Shown: positions 54,401-62,790, counted from the first letter of the stretch. The stretch is 64,000 bases of DNA from Tardiphaga sp. (GCA_030147505.1 JASBVG010000027.1:1-64000); one strand, 5' to 3'. The notes: generated from the letters alone by a model not told the origin. Made by a program: numbers and translations.

Positions 54401-55369
54401 TCACCCGCCGTTCAGCGGGCTCTGTTCCTTCGGTGACACGTAGTCGGGATCGTGAGCGAAAGGCAGCTCGGTATCGTTCCTTAGGGCGTCGAGGATGCTG
54501 GCAAAATCCGTCTTGCAGCGGAAGCCGAGCAGACGTTCGGCTTTGCCCGGGTCGTAAACGCGTCCGATGCTATGCGGTAGCGTCCAGTTGCGCTTGGTAT
54601 AGAGTTCCTTGGCATCGGGAAAATGGCAAGTGATGACACGTGCGGCATCCTGCTTCAGGGCCTCGACATCCGATCTCATAAACGGCGGAGGCGCGGAGAT
54701 CACGAAAGTGTCGAAACCGATGGTGGCTGCCTTTTTGAGCGCGACGACATGCGCGTCCGCGGCGTCTTCGACCGTCAGTCGGCGATTGAGGAATTCATTG
54801 GCCTTGAGGTTCGGACCGGGCACGTGATCCAGCGTGTCGTCTTCTTCCGGGAAGAAACGGCTGGTCCGAAGCACGACGCAATTCAGCCCATGCTCGAGAT
54901 GCGTGAGGCGGCACAACTCTTCCGCGGACAGTTTCGTCACGCCGTAGATGTTGCGCGGGGCCAGCGGTCCTGAGGTCTCATCGAGCCAGACTGCAGCGTT
55001 GCCGGCTTCTTCGCGGATCGCCGTCGTGATCATCAGTGAGGTGCTGGATGTGAAGACAAAACGGTCATGCTTGGCACGAACGGCGGCTTCGAGCAGGTTC
55101 AACGTGCCGCTGACATTCACGTCGATGAAGGCCTGAGCGGGATACCGGATGATGTCCGGCTTGTGCAGCGCGCCGCAATGAATGACGGCCTCAATGCCGA
55201 ATTCGCCGAAGACGCGATCGACCAATTCGCGGTCCGCCACCGAGCCGATGACGGATGTCTCGGTGCCTGGCGCGACATCGAGACCGACGACACCGTGACC
55301 TGCCGCTCGAAGACGCGGGCCGAGAAATCGCCCAAGCCAGCCCGATGATCCCGTCAAAAGAACACGCAT
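54401..55369 (-). CDS. NAD-dependent epimerase/dehydratase (extended SDR)
   Basis: A 322-aa extended short-chain dehydrogenase. The cofactor motif TGSSGWLGRFL is at 6-16, the Ser region VFTSSTSLM near 108-116, and the catalytic YGVTK near 145-149. It is shorter than, but of the same fold as, UDP-glucose 4-epimerases; the substrate is not clear. Start ATG 55369 is where the Rossmann fold begins; a longer frame to 55504 is unlikely. It converges with the squalene-synthase-like gene at 54392, 8 bp apart. Confidence 0.88.
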   Translation of the reverse strand: MRVLLTGSSGWLGRFLGPRLRAAGHGVVGLDVAPGTETSVIGSVADRELVDRVFGEFGIEAVIHCGALHKPDIIRYPAQAFIDVNVSGTLNLLEAAVRAKHDRFVFTSSTSLMITTAIREEAGNAAVWLDETSGPLAPRNIYGVTKLSAEELCRLTHLEHGLNCVVLRTSRFFPEEDDTLDHVPGPNLKANEFLNRRLTVEDAADAHVVALKKAATIGFDTFVISAPPPFMRSDVEALKQDAARVITCHFPDAKELYTKRNWTLPHSIGRVYDPGKAERLLGFRCKTDFASILDALRNDTELPFAHDPDYVSPKEQSPLNGG

Positions 55370-55406
55370 CGCTCGTCTCGCATTTGAGATGCCGGTCGGG
55401 CGGGGA

Positions 55407-56507
55407 TCAGGAGGTGAGGGGAGGTTGCGTGGTCTCGAAATTGAATCGATCACGCAGGTTCTTGCGAGACTCAAGAACGGATTTGAGAAATGCCCGGTCG
55501 GCATCGCTGTTCATCAGCGGCTCCAGCAGATCGACCTGGTTCATCGCCACCAGCTGCAGCACTTCGGTGCGGATCTTGCCGGACGTATCGCGCGGCAGCG
55601 CCGGGATCACCTGCAGATGTTCCGGCGGTTTTGCCACCTTCGCCGCGCTGAGATCGTTCTGCAGCCTCGCTTCCAGTGTGGTGTCATCAGCCTCGACGAA
55701 TGCGTAAAGCCCAACACCCGTACGCCGATCCGCGAATGCGACGATCGCTGCGTCGCGTACGGCCGGATTGCGCTTGATGATTTCCAGCAACGGCGGCGCA
55801 TCGTTGACGAGGCGCTTGCCGCCGCCTTCGCGGTCGGTGAAGTTGAAGATACCGCGGGTGATGGCGCGGTAGACCTTCTTGCCGGTCATCAGCCAGATCC
55901 GTGCCGGCAGCGATTTCTTCGACAGGATCTGCTTTTCCTTCGCCGTCAAAAGCTCCGGCGCGTAAGTGCGCTTGTGTTTGAGGAGATGGCGCAGGTCCTC
56001 ATAGGCAGCGATGCGGAACAGTTGGCTGCGGCTCTTGAAGCAGACCGCAAGCTGGAAGTCGGTGAGATAGGCCAACCCGTCGCTGCCGCGGAGCCAGTTC
56101 TGCTCCTTGGCGAGATCGTTGTGGCACACGCCCATCCGATGCAGCTTGCGCAGCGCGAGCTTGGCCGACTGGAAGTAGCGCGCATCGCCATAGGGCTTTG
56201 CGAGATGCAGCGCGACGCCATCGATAAAGCCGCGCACCAGCGTGCGCTTGCCGGCCCAGAGCAGCTCCGGTCCGACCTTGAGATCGCGCGCCAGTGTCAA
56301 CGCGCGGCGTTCGCGGGTGAACAGATGCAGCGCGAGGCCGAACGACCACCACGGCACCTGATCGAGCCGGCGCAGCACCGCATCAACTTCGCCGTCGCGG
56401 GTGCGGAAACGGCCGCGCTCGACGGTGGAGAACACGTCGCGCTTCAGCAGCACGCCTTCGGTCCAGTGTTTGGACAGCGCGGCGGTGTCCTGTTTGGGCA
56501 AGCTCAT
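55407..56507 (-). CDS. kinase-like protein fused to AMP-binding C-terminal domain
   Basis: A 366-aa protein. Residues about 20-210 are a RIO/aminoglycoside-kinase-like fold: MGVCHNDLAKEQNWL (catalytic D131, N137) and LTDFQLAV, with D150 in place of the DFG Asp. Residues about 240-325 are the small C-terminal domain of acyl-CoA synthetases (NPAVRDAAIVAFADRRTGVGLYAFVEA, LPRDTSGKIRTEVL with K311), without any large adenylation domain. ATG 56507 is used. The combination is rare; the role is unknown, perhaps a regulatory kinase that senses an acyl or adenylate ligand. It lies between the epimerase and trmFO. Confidence 0.82.
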   Translation of the reverse strand: MSLPKQDTAALSKHWTEGVLLKRDVFSTVERGRFRTRDGEVDAVLRRLDQVPWWSFGLALHLFTRERRALTLARDLKVGPELLWAGKRTLVRGFIDGVALHLAKPYGDARYFQSAKLALRKLHRMGVCHNDLAKEQNWLRGSDGLAYLTDFQLAVCFKSRSQLFRIAAYEDLRHLLKHKRTYAPELLTAKEKQILSKKSLPARIWLMTGKKVYRAITRGIFNFTDREGGGKRLVNDAPPLLEIIKRNPAVRDAAIVAFADRRTGVGLYAFVEADDTTLEARLQNDLSAAKVAKPPEHLQVIPALPRDTSGKIRTEVLQLVAMNQVDLLEPLMNSDADRAFLKSVLESRKNLRDRFNFETTQPPLTS

Positions 56508-56529
56508 GACAGATCCAACCGAGCTTGCG

Positions 56530-57966
56530 TTACGCCGCTGCCGCGACGGCAGAAAGGCTTGCCGCGATCCAGCCATCGAGGTCGGCCAATGCACGCGCAC
56601 TCATGGCCTGCTTCTTGGCCACGGTCTTCTCATTGCCGCGCAGGCGCGAGCCATCAGGCTTCTTGGTCGGCGGCGAGGCGAGCGGCGGAAACAGGCCGAA
56701 ATTGATGTTCATCGGCTGGAACGAGCGCGGGCCGGCATCGACCGTCTCGATGTGTCCGCCGGTGATGTGGCCGAGCAGCGAGCCGAGCGCGGTGGTCGCC
56801 GGCGGCATCGCGAGAGACTGGCCCTTGGCTTCGGCTGCCGCACAGAGCCCGGCGATCAGGCCGACGCTGGCGGATTCCACATAGCCCTCGCAGCCGGTCA
56901 TCTGACCGGCGAAGCGCAGACGCGGCTGTACCTTGAGCCGCAGCTGCTCGTCGAGCAGTTTGGGCGAATTCAGGAAGGTGTTGCGATGCAGGCCGCCGAG
57001 CCGGGCAAATTCCGCATTCTGCAGGCCCGGAATCATACGCAGCACATTCTGCTGCGGGCCATATTTCAGCTTCGTCTGGAAACCGACGATATTATAGAGC
57101 GTGCCGAGCTTATTGTCCTGGCGAAGCTGCACGATGGCATAGGGTTTCACCGTGGGATCGCGCGGATTGGTGAGGCCGACCGGCTTCATCGGCCCATGGC
57201 GGAGCGTCTCGCGGCCGCGCTCGGCCATCACCTCGATGGGGAGGCAACCGTCGAAATAGGGTGTGTTGACTTCCCATTCCTTGAAGTCGGTCTTTTCCCC
57301 GGCCAGCAGTGCATCGATGAAGGTCTCATACTGCTCTGATGTCATCGGGCAGTTGATGTAGTCTGCACCGGTGCCGCCGGGCCCGACCTTGTCATAGCGC
57401 GACTGGAACCAGGCGATCTCCATGTCAATGGAATCTTTGTGCACGATCGGCGCGATGGCGTCGAAAAAGGCGAGCGCGTTCTCGTCGGTCAGTTCGCGGA
57501 TCGCATCGGCCAGGGGAGCCGAGGTGAGAGGGCCGGTGGCGACGATGACATTGCGCCAGTCGGCCGGCGGCAGGCCGGCGACTTCCATGCGGTCGATGGT
57601 GATGAGCGGGTGGTCTTCCAGCGCTTTGGTCACCGCGCCCGAGAACGCGTCGCGGTCCACCGCGAGCGCGCCGCCGGCGGGCACCTGATGGGCGTCGGCG
57701 CTGCGCATGATCAACGAGCCCAGCTTGCGCATTTCGGCATGCAGCAGGCCGACAGCATTGTTCAGGGCATCGTCGGAACGGAACGAATTGGAGCAGACGA
57801 GCTCTGCGAGGCCATCGGTGCGATGGGCATCGGTCATCCGGACCGGGCGCATCTCGTGGAGCACCACGGGGATGCCGGCATTGGCGACCTGCCAGGCGGC
57901 TTCCGAGCCGGCAAGGCCCGCGCCGATCACATGGACGCGGTCGTCTGAAATAGGGGCTGTTGTCAT
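56530..57966 (-). CDS. trmFO: folate/FAD-dependent tRNA (uracil-5-)-methyltransferase TrmFO
   Basis: A 478-aa enzyme that makes 5-methyluridine at position 54 of tRNA using methylenetetrahydrofolate. The N-terminal FAD motif [18 protein letters not shown] (about 11-28) is present, along with the [17 protein letters not shown] segment (about 49-65) and the C-terminal [10 protein letters not shown] family end. Start ATG 57966. This is the typical bacterial TrmFO, which replaces TrmA. Confidence 0.95.
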   Translation of the reverse strand: MTTAPISDDRVHVIGAGLAGSEAAWQVANAGIPVVLHEMRPVRMTDAHRTDGLAELVCSNSFRSDDALNNAVGLLHAEMRKLGSLIMRSADAHQVPAGGALAVDRDAFSGAVTKALEDHPLITIDRMEVAGLPPADWRNVIVATGPLTSAPLADAIRELTDENALAFFDAIAPIVHKDSIDMEIAWFQSRYDKVGPGGTGADYINCPMTSEQYETFIDALLAGEKTDFKEWEVNTPYFDGCLPIEVMAERGRETLRHGPMKPVGLTNPRDPTVKPYAIVQLRQDNKLGTLYNIVGFQTKLKYGPQQNVLRMIPGLQNAEFARLGGLHRNTFLNSPKLLDEQLRLKVQPRLRFAGQMTGCEGYVESASVGLIAGLCAAAEAKGQSLAMPPATTALGSLLGHITGGHIETVDAGPRSFQPMNINFGLFPPLASPPTKKPDGSRLRGNEKTVAKKQAMSARALADLDGWIAASLSAVAAAA

Positions 57967-58067
57967 GGCCCCGCATGTAGCGTGTTTCGAAGCGAAACGG
58001 AATTCGCTTTGGCCAGGTTCCGCAGGTTAGCCAGTGCTGTGCACCGTCGTTTGCGGAGAACACGATC

Positions 58068-58088
58068 GCGCCCGCTCAAAGCGGGCGC
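58068..58088 (-). terminator. hairpin after the DUF1127 gene
   Basis: GCGCCCGC / GCGGGCGC with a 5-nt loop, 43 bp downstream of the DUF1127 stop on the minus strand. No clear U-run. Confidence 0.55.
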
Positions 58089-58130
58089 AATTCGTGAAAC
58101 GTCGGCGGACGGAATGGCCGTCCGGACGGA

Positions 58131-58283
58131 TCAGCCGTTGTAGGCGCCCGAAGCAACGCGCGGAATGTCGGAACGGTCGAGACCAATGTCGGACAGTTCA
58201 CGATCGCTGAGCTGCGACAGCTCGGCAACATTGCGTTGATAGTCACGGAAAGCCTGGATCATACGGATAAGCGAGAGCAGCAT
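58131..58283 (-). CDS. DUF1127 small protein
   Basis: A 50-aa protein, MLLSLIRMIQAFRDYQRNVAELSQLSDRELSDIGLDRSDIPRVASGAYNG when read in two parts. The pattern of an N-terminal helix followed by L-x-x-L-x-D-x-x-L-x-D-I-G-L-x-R-x-D-I is the DUF1127 signature. Start ATG 58283 has GAAGGAGATAG, a strong site. DUF1127 proteins in alphaproteobacteria are linked to stress adaptation and central metabolism; the exact role of this one is unknown. It is too short for most ORF callers. Confidence 0.85.
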   Translation of the reverse strand: MLLSLIRMIQAFRDYQRNVAELSQLSDRELSDIGLDRSDIPRVASGAYNG

Positions 58284-58900
58284 CTTCTATCTCCTTCACA
58301 GTCTGCGATTCATCTCTTGAGGAGGTGTCGCCGTTGAAGTGAATATAGAAGAGAGCTTCGCAGTGCGGGAGTTCAGATGTTGCGATGCAGCTAAGCGATT
58401 TATGCATGCCTCTCGCAAGAACTGATTAACCTTTCGGCGCCGGCTGGCACTTGTCCGGGCACCCTGCGTATCCGGACACCGGATCGCTGGCCGCGGGTGT
58501 TAGTTAGGCGTTTAAATCACTGTTTTAGGGCAATTCTGATCCGTTGCCGCGAAAACATAATCGGCGCTTTGCCGTGCGCTGGCCTGAGCAGCGAGGCTCT
58601 TAACGATGGCCACCTAGACATGCGCGAATCGCATATATCCGTTAGGTATGAATATGTATTCATCAAATAAGACGACTCCTGGAAGCATGAAGATTCATCA
58701 ATTCGATCATGATCGGTTGAATGATTTCTTGCTTTGTTCCGTACCCGGAAACACCATAATATGTTGCAGGGATTGTCCTGCTCGCCATTGATCGCGGCAA
58801 ACGTGTATGCCGTGTAAAAACTGAATGAGATTCCGGTGTCGAATCCAGTCATGTATCTGCCCGGCATTCGGACAGCTGCATGACCGGGAGTTGCCGTCGT
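58284..58900. other. 617-bp intergenic region, AT-rich relative to neighbours
   Basis: No gene is clearly supported. The stretch 58600-58830 is more AT-rich than its surroundings. It contains a 47-codon open frame on the plus strand at 58648-58791 and longer minus-strand frames (such as 58517-58867) that lack ribosome sites and a protein-like composition. The left part is the promoter region of the DUF1127 gene. Confidence 0.6.
58648..58791 (+). CDS. possible 47-aa small ORF
   Basis: ATG 58648 opens a 47-codon frame ending with TGA 58791: an N-terminal MNMYSSNKTTPGSMKIHQFD and a Cys-rich end with CCRDCPARH. There is only a weak ribosome site (GTTAGGT). The Cys cluster and AT-rich context make it stand out, but nothing confirms expression. 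Confidence 0.2.
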   Translation: MNMYSSNKTTPGSMKIHQFDHDRLNDFLLCSVPGNTIICCRDCPARH

Positions 58901-59803
58901 TCAGTCTCGGCGGCGGCCCTGGAACAGCGAGACGGGGAAGTCCGCTGCGTAGCGCTTGGTCGTGCTGGGCGGCGGCATTGTCGGCGGGTTCGGATTGCGC
59001 TCGACCGCCTTGCGATAGAGATGCCAGCTGGCATGACCGAGGAGCGGGATCACCACCGCGAGCCCGAGAAAGAACGGCAGTGAGCCGAGCACGAGCAGTA
59101 CGGCAACGATGAAGCCCCAAGTCGCCATCATCACCGGATTGCGCGCGACCACGCGCAGCGATGTGGTGATCGCGTCCATCACCCCTGCATGCCGATCGAG
59201 CATCAGCGGAAACGACACGGCGCTGATACAGAGCGCGACAAGTGCGAACATCAGTCCGGTGCCGCAGCCGACGACGATGAGTTGCCAGCCTTGTGGTGTC
59301 GTCAGCACCTGCGACAGGAAGCTCGGAATCTCCGCGGCCGGCGCGTTGCCGAAGGTGGAGACGTAGATCGCCTGGGCGGTTGCGATCCAGACCAGAAACA
59401 GGACCAGCAGTGCGAGGCCGAGCGCGAGCATGGCGCCGAAGGAGGGCGAACGCGTGACGTCCAGCGCATGCCATGCGGATGGATCCTCGCCGGTTTCGCG
59501 GCGACGGCTGAGTTCATAGAGGCCGATCGCCGCGAACGGGCCGAGCAATGCGAAGCCGGCCGCGAGCGGAAACAGCAATGGCAGGATCGAATAGCCAAGC
59601 ACCGTGCGCGCCAGCACAATGCCGATCACCGGATAGATCAGGCACAGCATGACGGCGTGGCTCGGCACCGCCTTGAAGTCGTCCCAGCCGAGCCGCAGCG
59701 CGTCGCGGAGATCGGACGGTGTGAGCGTGTGGATTCTCGGCGCCGAGCCGACACCATCGGCGCGTGCGATATCGCTGGCATTGCCGGGATAGGAGAGGGC
59801 CAT
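58901..59803 (-). CDS. DUF2189 membrane protein
   Basis: A 300-aa inner-membrane protein with six predicted spans. The N-terminal soluble part contains HTLTPSDLRDALRLGWDDFKAVPSHAVML (about residues 23-51), the DUF2189 hallmark, then long hydrophobic stretches including a FPLMLDRHAGVMDAITTSLRVVARNPVMMATWG segment. ATG 59803 follows AAGGGAG; an open frame to 60094 lacks this site. The function is unknown. It is divergent from the DUF3597 gene. Confidence 0.88.
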   Translation of the reverse strand: MALSYPGNASDIARADGVGSAPRIHTLTPSDLRDALRLGWDDFKAVPSHAVMLCLIYPVIGIVLARTVLGYSILPLLFPLAAGFALLGPFAAIGLYELSRRRETGEDPSAWHALDVTRSPSFGAMLALGLALLVLFLVWIATAQAIYVSTFGNAPAAEIPSFLSQVLTTPQGWQLIVVGCGTGLMFALVALCISAVSFPLMLDRHAGVMDAITTSLRVVARNPVMMATWGFIVAVLLVLGSLPFFLGLAVVIPLLGHASWHLYRKAVERNPNPPTMPPPSTTKRYAADFPVSLFQGRRRD

Positions 59804-59989
59804 GGTCGTTGCTCCCTTCTGTGCGCAGCATTCGCGCGCGCCAATAGCGCGGGAGCCGCTCGGAAACGATCGCGACATGACCAGACGCGCATGCAAGAAG
59901 ACTGGCTGCCGCGACCTGTGCGACCATCGTAGCGCCGATGCGCAGCGCCGTCTCTCACGCTTGGGTGAGGGTGCGGTGCATAACGACGG

Positions 59990-60003
59990 TGCACTGCAGT
60001 GCA
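59990..60003. promoter_or_regulatory. perfect 14-bp palindrome TGCACTGCAGTGCA
   Basis: A fully symmetric 14-mer located 20 bp upstream of the putative EcfG -35 element and about 190 bp upstream of the DUF2189 start on the other strand. It is a likely operator for a dimeric regulator of either gene; the regulator is unknown. Confidence 0.4.
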
Positions 60004-60023
60004 GTCCGGCTTTCGCCGCAATT

Positions 60024-60049
60024 GGAACGAACTTTGAGCGAGTCTCGTT
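60024..60049 (+). promoter_or_regulatory. EcfG-type general stress promoter
   Basis: GGAAC (60024-60028), a 17-bp spacer and CGTT (60046-60049) match the consensus used by the alphaproteobacterial general-stress sigma factor EcfG. It lies 127 bp upstream of the DUF3597 start and points toward it. Confidence 0.55.
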
Positions 60050-60175
60050 GTCTGTCGCCGGTGCCGCATTGGCAGCGGCGGCCAGCGGGGACATAATGCT
60101 ATCCGGCGGTCATTCGCCGGTCATGTCTTGCGGCAATTCTTGCAGCCATCATCATAGTTATTGGGAGCGACAAAA

Positions 60176-60553
60176 ATGAGCATTTTCGGAAAGATCATGG
60201 GCGCGATTTTCGGCAGCAGCGCCAGTGCTGCAGCTCCCGACGCTGCGCCCGCCGCCGGCGGAGCTGCAGCCCCGGCCGGAGGTGCCGCACCCGCCGCCAC
60301 CGTGGATGTCGCGCCAATCCTTGACGCTGCGGTGAAAGCCAAGGGCGAGAAGCTGGAATGGCGCACCTCCATCGTCGATCTGATGAAGGCGCTGGATATC
60401 GACAGCAGCCTCAGCGCACGCAAGGAACTGGCCAAGGAGCTCGGCTATACCGGCGACACCAATGACAGCGCCAGCATGAATATCTGGCTGCACAAGCAGG
60501 TGATGACCAAATTCGCGGCCAATGGCGGCAAGCTGCCGGACGATCTCAAGTAA
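60176..60553 (+). CDS. DUF3597 protein
   Basis: A 125-aa protein starting MSIFGKIMGAIFGSS, with a short N-terminal hydrophobic helix, an Ala/Pro/Gly-rich linker (about residues 20-45), and a C-terminal helical domain (LDAAVKAKGEKLEWRTSIVDLMKALDIDSSLSARKELAKELGYTGD) typical of DUF3597. ATG 60176 follows GGGAGCG. Members of this family in alphaproteobacteria have no established biochemical function. A strong terminator follows, and an EcfG-like promoter precedes it, which suggests a stress-induced single gene. Confidence 0.9.
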   Translation: MSIFGKIMGAIFGSSASAAAPDAAPAAGGAAAPAGGAAPAATVDVAPILDAAVKAKGEKLEWRTSIVDLMKALDIDSSLSARKELAKELGYTGDTNDSASMNIWLHKQVMTKFAANGGKLPDDLK

Positions 60554-60580
60554 AGCTCTTCGCTCTAAAGCGAAACGACA

Positions 60581-60606
60581 GGCCCGCGCTCGCGCGGGCC
60601 TTTTTG
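60581..60606 (+). terminator. rho-independent terminator
   Basis: GGCCCGCG / CGCGGGCC with a 4-nt loop, followed by TTTTTG, 28 bp after the DUF3597 stop. Confidence 0.9.
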
Positions 60607-60666
60607 TTGTGGTATGCCAGATGACAACAAAGCGCTCACCCAAGAGCCAATACTGGGAGGACCACC

Positions 60667-61458
60667 ATGGATTTGATCGATCGCCGGACCCTCGTCGCAG
60701 GCGGCGCCGTTGCTATGACTGCAAGCGCCATCGGCAACGGGACTGTGCAGGCGCAGGCCGGCCGCAAAAGCATCTTCAAGGTCGATACGGTGACGATTCC
60801 CATCGTCGGCGAGACCGATGTCTTTCCGGTCCGCCGCATCTATTGCATCGGCCGCAACTACGCTGCGCATTCGCGCGAAATGGGCTCCGACCCCACCCGT
60901 GAGCCACCATTTTTTTTCCAGAAGCCGACCGACGCGATCCAGAACGTGAAGATCGGCGAGGTCGCCGATCACCCCTATCCGTCGCTGACGAAAAACTATC
61001 ATTACGAGGTCGAGCTGGTCGCCGCGCTGAAATCCGGCGGCACCAACATCCCCGCCGACAAGGCGCTCGACCACGTCTATGGCTACGCCCTCGGCCTCGA
61101 CATGACCCGCCGCGACCTGCAGCGCGCCATGGGCGACGAGAAGAAGCCCTGGGAGATCGGCAAGAGCTTCGACCATGCCGCCGTGCTCGGCCCGATCCAT
61201 CCGGTGGCCAAGACGGGACATCTCACCAAAGGTCCGATCTCGCTCGCGGTGAACGGCACCGTGAAGCAGAGCTCCGATCTCGACAAGATGATCTGGAGCG
61301 TTGCCGAGCAGATCGCAAAACTGTCAGAGGCCTTCGAGCTGAAGGCTGGCGACATCATCTATTCCGGCACGCCGGAAAATGTCGGCCCGGTGGTGAAGGG
61401 CGACGTGCTGCTCTGCAAGCTGCAGGGCCTGCCGGATATGTCGATCAAGATCGTTTGA
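60667..61458 (+). CDS. fumarylacetoacetate hydrolase-family protein with Tat-like signal
   Basis: A 263-aa FAH-fold protein (fumarylpyruvate hydrolase-like subgroup). Metal and active-site parts are IYCIGRNYAAHSREMG (about 57-72), FFFQKPTDAI (about 81-90), HYEVELVAAL with the Glu pair (about 111-120), and GYALGLDMTRRDLQ with the Asp (about 138-151). Unusually, the first about 31 residues are DRRTLVAGGAVAMTASAIG...VQAQA, which looks like a twin-arginine signal with a cleavage site. Most relatives are cytoplasmic. ATG 60667 follows GGGAGG at 60655-60660. The substrate is not clear. Confidence 0.88.
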   Translation: MDLIDRRTLVAGGAVAMTASAIGNGTVQAQAGRKSIFKVDTVTIPIVGETDVFPVRRIYCIGRNYAAHSREMGSDPTREPPFFFQKPTDAIQNVKIGEVADHPYPSLTKNYHYEVELVAALKSGGTNIPADKALDHVYGYALGLDMTRRDLQRAMGDEKKPWEIGKSFDHAAVLGPIHPVAKTGHLTKGPISLAVNGTVKQSSDLDKMIWSVAEQIAKLSEAFELKAGDIIYSGTPENVGPVVKGDVLLCKLQGLPDMSIKIV

Positions 61459-61468
61459 GGCGTTGCTC

Positions 61469-61507
61469 GTCATTCCGGGTTCGCGCGAAGGCGCGCCCCG
61501 GAATGAC
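61469..61507. terminator. palindromic terminator/repeat between converging genes
   Basis: GTCATTCCGGG / CCCGGAATGAC arms of 11 bp around a loop that itself has GCGCG symmetry. It lies between the FAH gene and the minus-strand GNAT gene and can serve both. The form is a common dispersed palindrome in this group. Confidence 0.65.
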
Positions 61508-61516
61508 CGCGTGGGG

Positions 61517-61807
61517 TTAGCCCGCGATGTCCTGATATTCCGGATGCTGCTCGAGATAATCGACCACGAATGAGCACCCCGCCACGACCTTGCGACCGTC
61601 CGCACGGATCAATTCCAGCGCGCCCTTGACCAGCTCCGACGCGATGCCGCGCCCGCGCAGTGCGGGCGGCGTTTCGGTATGGGTGATGATCACGCGATCG
61701 CCGACCAGGCGATAATTGGCGAAAGCCATGCTGCCGTTGATCGCGAGTTCGAAGCGGCTGGCGCTTGTGTTGTCGCGAACCGCAGAGGCAGCGAGGGTGT
61801 CGGTCAT
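61517..61807 (-). CDS. small GNAT-fold acetyltransferase (YjdJ-like)
   Basis: A 96-aa short GNAT-like protein. The acetyl-CoA-binding segment is ETPPALRGRGIASELVKGALE (about residues 45-65), with R/GxGxA-type spacing, and a C-terminal CSFVVDYLEQHPEYQDI (about 78-94) typical of the YjdJ/GTNAT subgroup. It would be a monomeric, soluble enzyme; the substrate is unknown. Confidence 0.9.
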   Translation of the reverse strand: MTDTLAASAVRDNTSASRFELAINGSMAFANYRLVGDRVIITHTETPPALRGRGIASELVKGALELIRADGRKVVAGCSFVVDYLEQHPEYQDIAG

Positions 61808-61889
61808 GATGGCATTTCCAATCGGTCATCGAGGCCCTACTCAAAAGCTAGACACGAGCATAGGCGCAAGCAATGCGGCTGGATGCCGG

Positions 61890-62525
61890 TCAGCCCCGCG
61901 GCGTCGTCAGGGCCACGGTGATGTCGTCCATGCGCGAGAACATGTAATTTGGTGCGCGCGCATTGAGGGCCGCGGCGCTCGTATAGCCCCACGACACCGC
62001 GCCGAAATCGACGCCGGCCTCGCGCGCCGCATCGATGTCGCGGATTTCGTCGCCGATGGACAGCGTGTCATCTACGGAGACGCCGGTCAGTTCGAGGATG
62101 CGCTGGAATTTGGCGGTCTTGCCGAACAGGCCGGCGGCGCAGGCGAAATAGGAGACGCGGTCGTCGAGCGGGCCCAGCACCCGGCGCACATTGTCCTCGT
62201 TGTCCGAGCTGACGACGCAAATGGTGACGTCGCGCGCCTTCAGCTCCTCGAACATGCGATCGACGCCGGGAAACAGCGCGATGCGGTCGATCTGCTCCGC
62301 CTTCATCTTCCGCATGTCGCGGATGATCAGCGGGATGCGCCATTTGGGAACGCCGAGCATCCGCACCAGTTCGCCGGCACCGACGCTGCGCATCTCGTCG
62401 ATGCGATCGTCGGTGACGCGCTGAAACTTGTGCTTGTCAGCCACCTGATTGATGACGCTGAGAAACCACGGAAAACTGTCGGACAGCGTTCCATCCATGT
62501 CGAATATGGCAAGTTTGTAAGGCAT
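61890..62525 (-). CDS. HAD-family phosphatase (phosphoglycolate phosphatase-like)
   Basis: A 211-aa HAD hydrolase, subfamily IA. Motif I is FDMDGTLSDSF (residues 8-18), with nucleophile Asp and general acid Asp; motif II is ICVVSSDNED; motif III/IV ends with SIGDEIRDIDAAREAGVDFGAVSWGY (about 163-188). The cap is helical. It resembles phosphoglycolate phosphatases, but the substrate cannot be fixed. It is the last clearly chromosomal-type gene before the AT-rich right edge. Confidence 0.9.
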   Translation of the reverse strand: MPYKLAIFDMDGTLSDSFPWFLSVINQVADKHKFQRVTDDRIDEMRSVGAGELVRMLGVPKWRIPLIIRDMRKMKAEQIDRIALFPGVDRMFEELKARDVTICVVSSDNEDNVRRVLGPLDDRVSYFACAAGLFGKTAKFQRILELTGVSVDDTLSIGDEIRDIDAAREAGVDFGAVSWGYTSAAALNARAPNYMFSRMDDITVALTTPRG

Positions 62526-62728
62526 GTCACCGAAAGGCGAGGCGGGAGATCTCCGCGGAAATGGTCATGAAAAGGCGGTGGAATCGAGGCCGCCGGCTGT
62601 GACAAGGATGGCCGGATTAGGTGACGCCATCAAGTCGCGGGTATGCGGCGAATAGATGCTTGCATCGACTTTTCAAGTTTGGTGCTTTCGTCCATCTGGC
62701 GAAGAAGTGCAATCTGTACATGACAGTA

Positions 62729-62759
62729 TTGACATTTTTTCAACTTAAAAGCGTATATG
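62729..62759 (+). promoter_or_regulatory. sigma70-type promoter for the right-edge ORF
   Basis: TTGACA (62729-62734), then TATATG (62754-62759) with a 19-bp spacer (GTATAT at 62753 gives 18). The AT-rich run between contains TTTTTTCAACTTAAAA. A CTGT-ACATG-ACAG inverted repeat lies just upstream at 62714-62726. The start codon at 62791 is about 25-30 bp past the expected +1. Confidence 0.5.
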
Positions 62760-62790
62760 TGGAAGAGGTGAAAGTGATAGGTGGGATGGC

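Larger units (their letters stand above)
59804..60175 (+). other. 372-bp divergent intergenic region
   Basis: The region between the divergent DUF2189 and DUF3597 genes. It holds the perfect palindrome at 59990 and an EcfG-type promoter match at 60024 pointing toward DUF3597. The rest shows nothing I can name. Confidence 0.55.

Noticed and set aside
58517..58867. 116-aa minus-strand frame in the intergenic gap
   Set aside because: No ribosome site, mixed composition, no recognisable motif.
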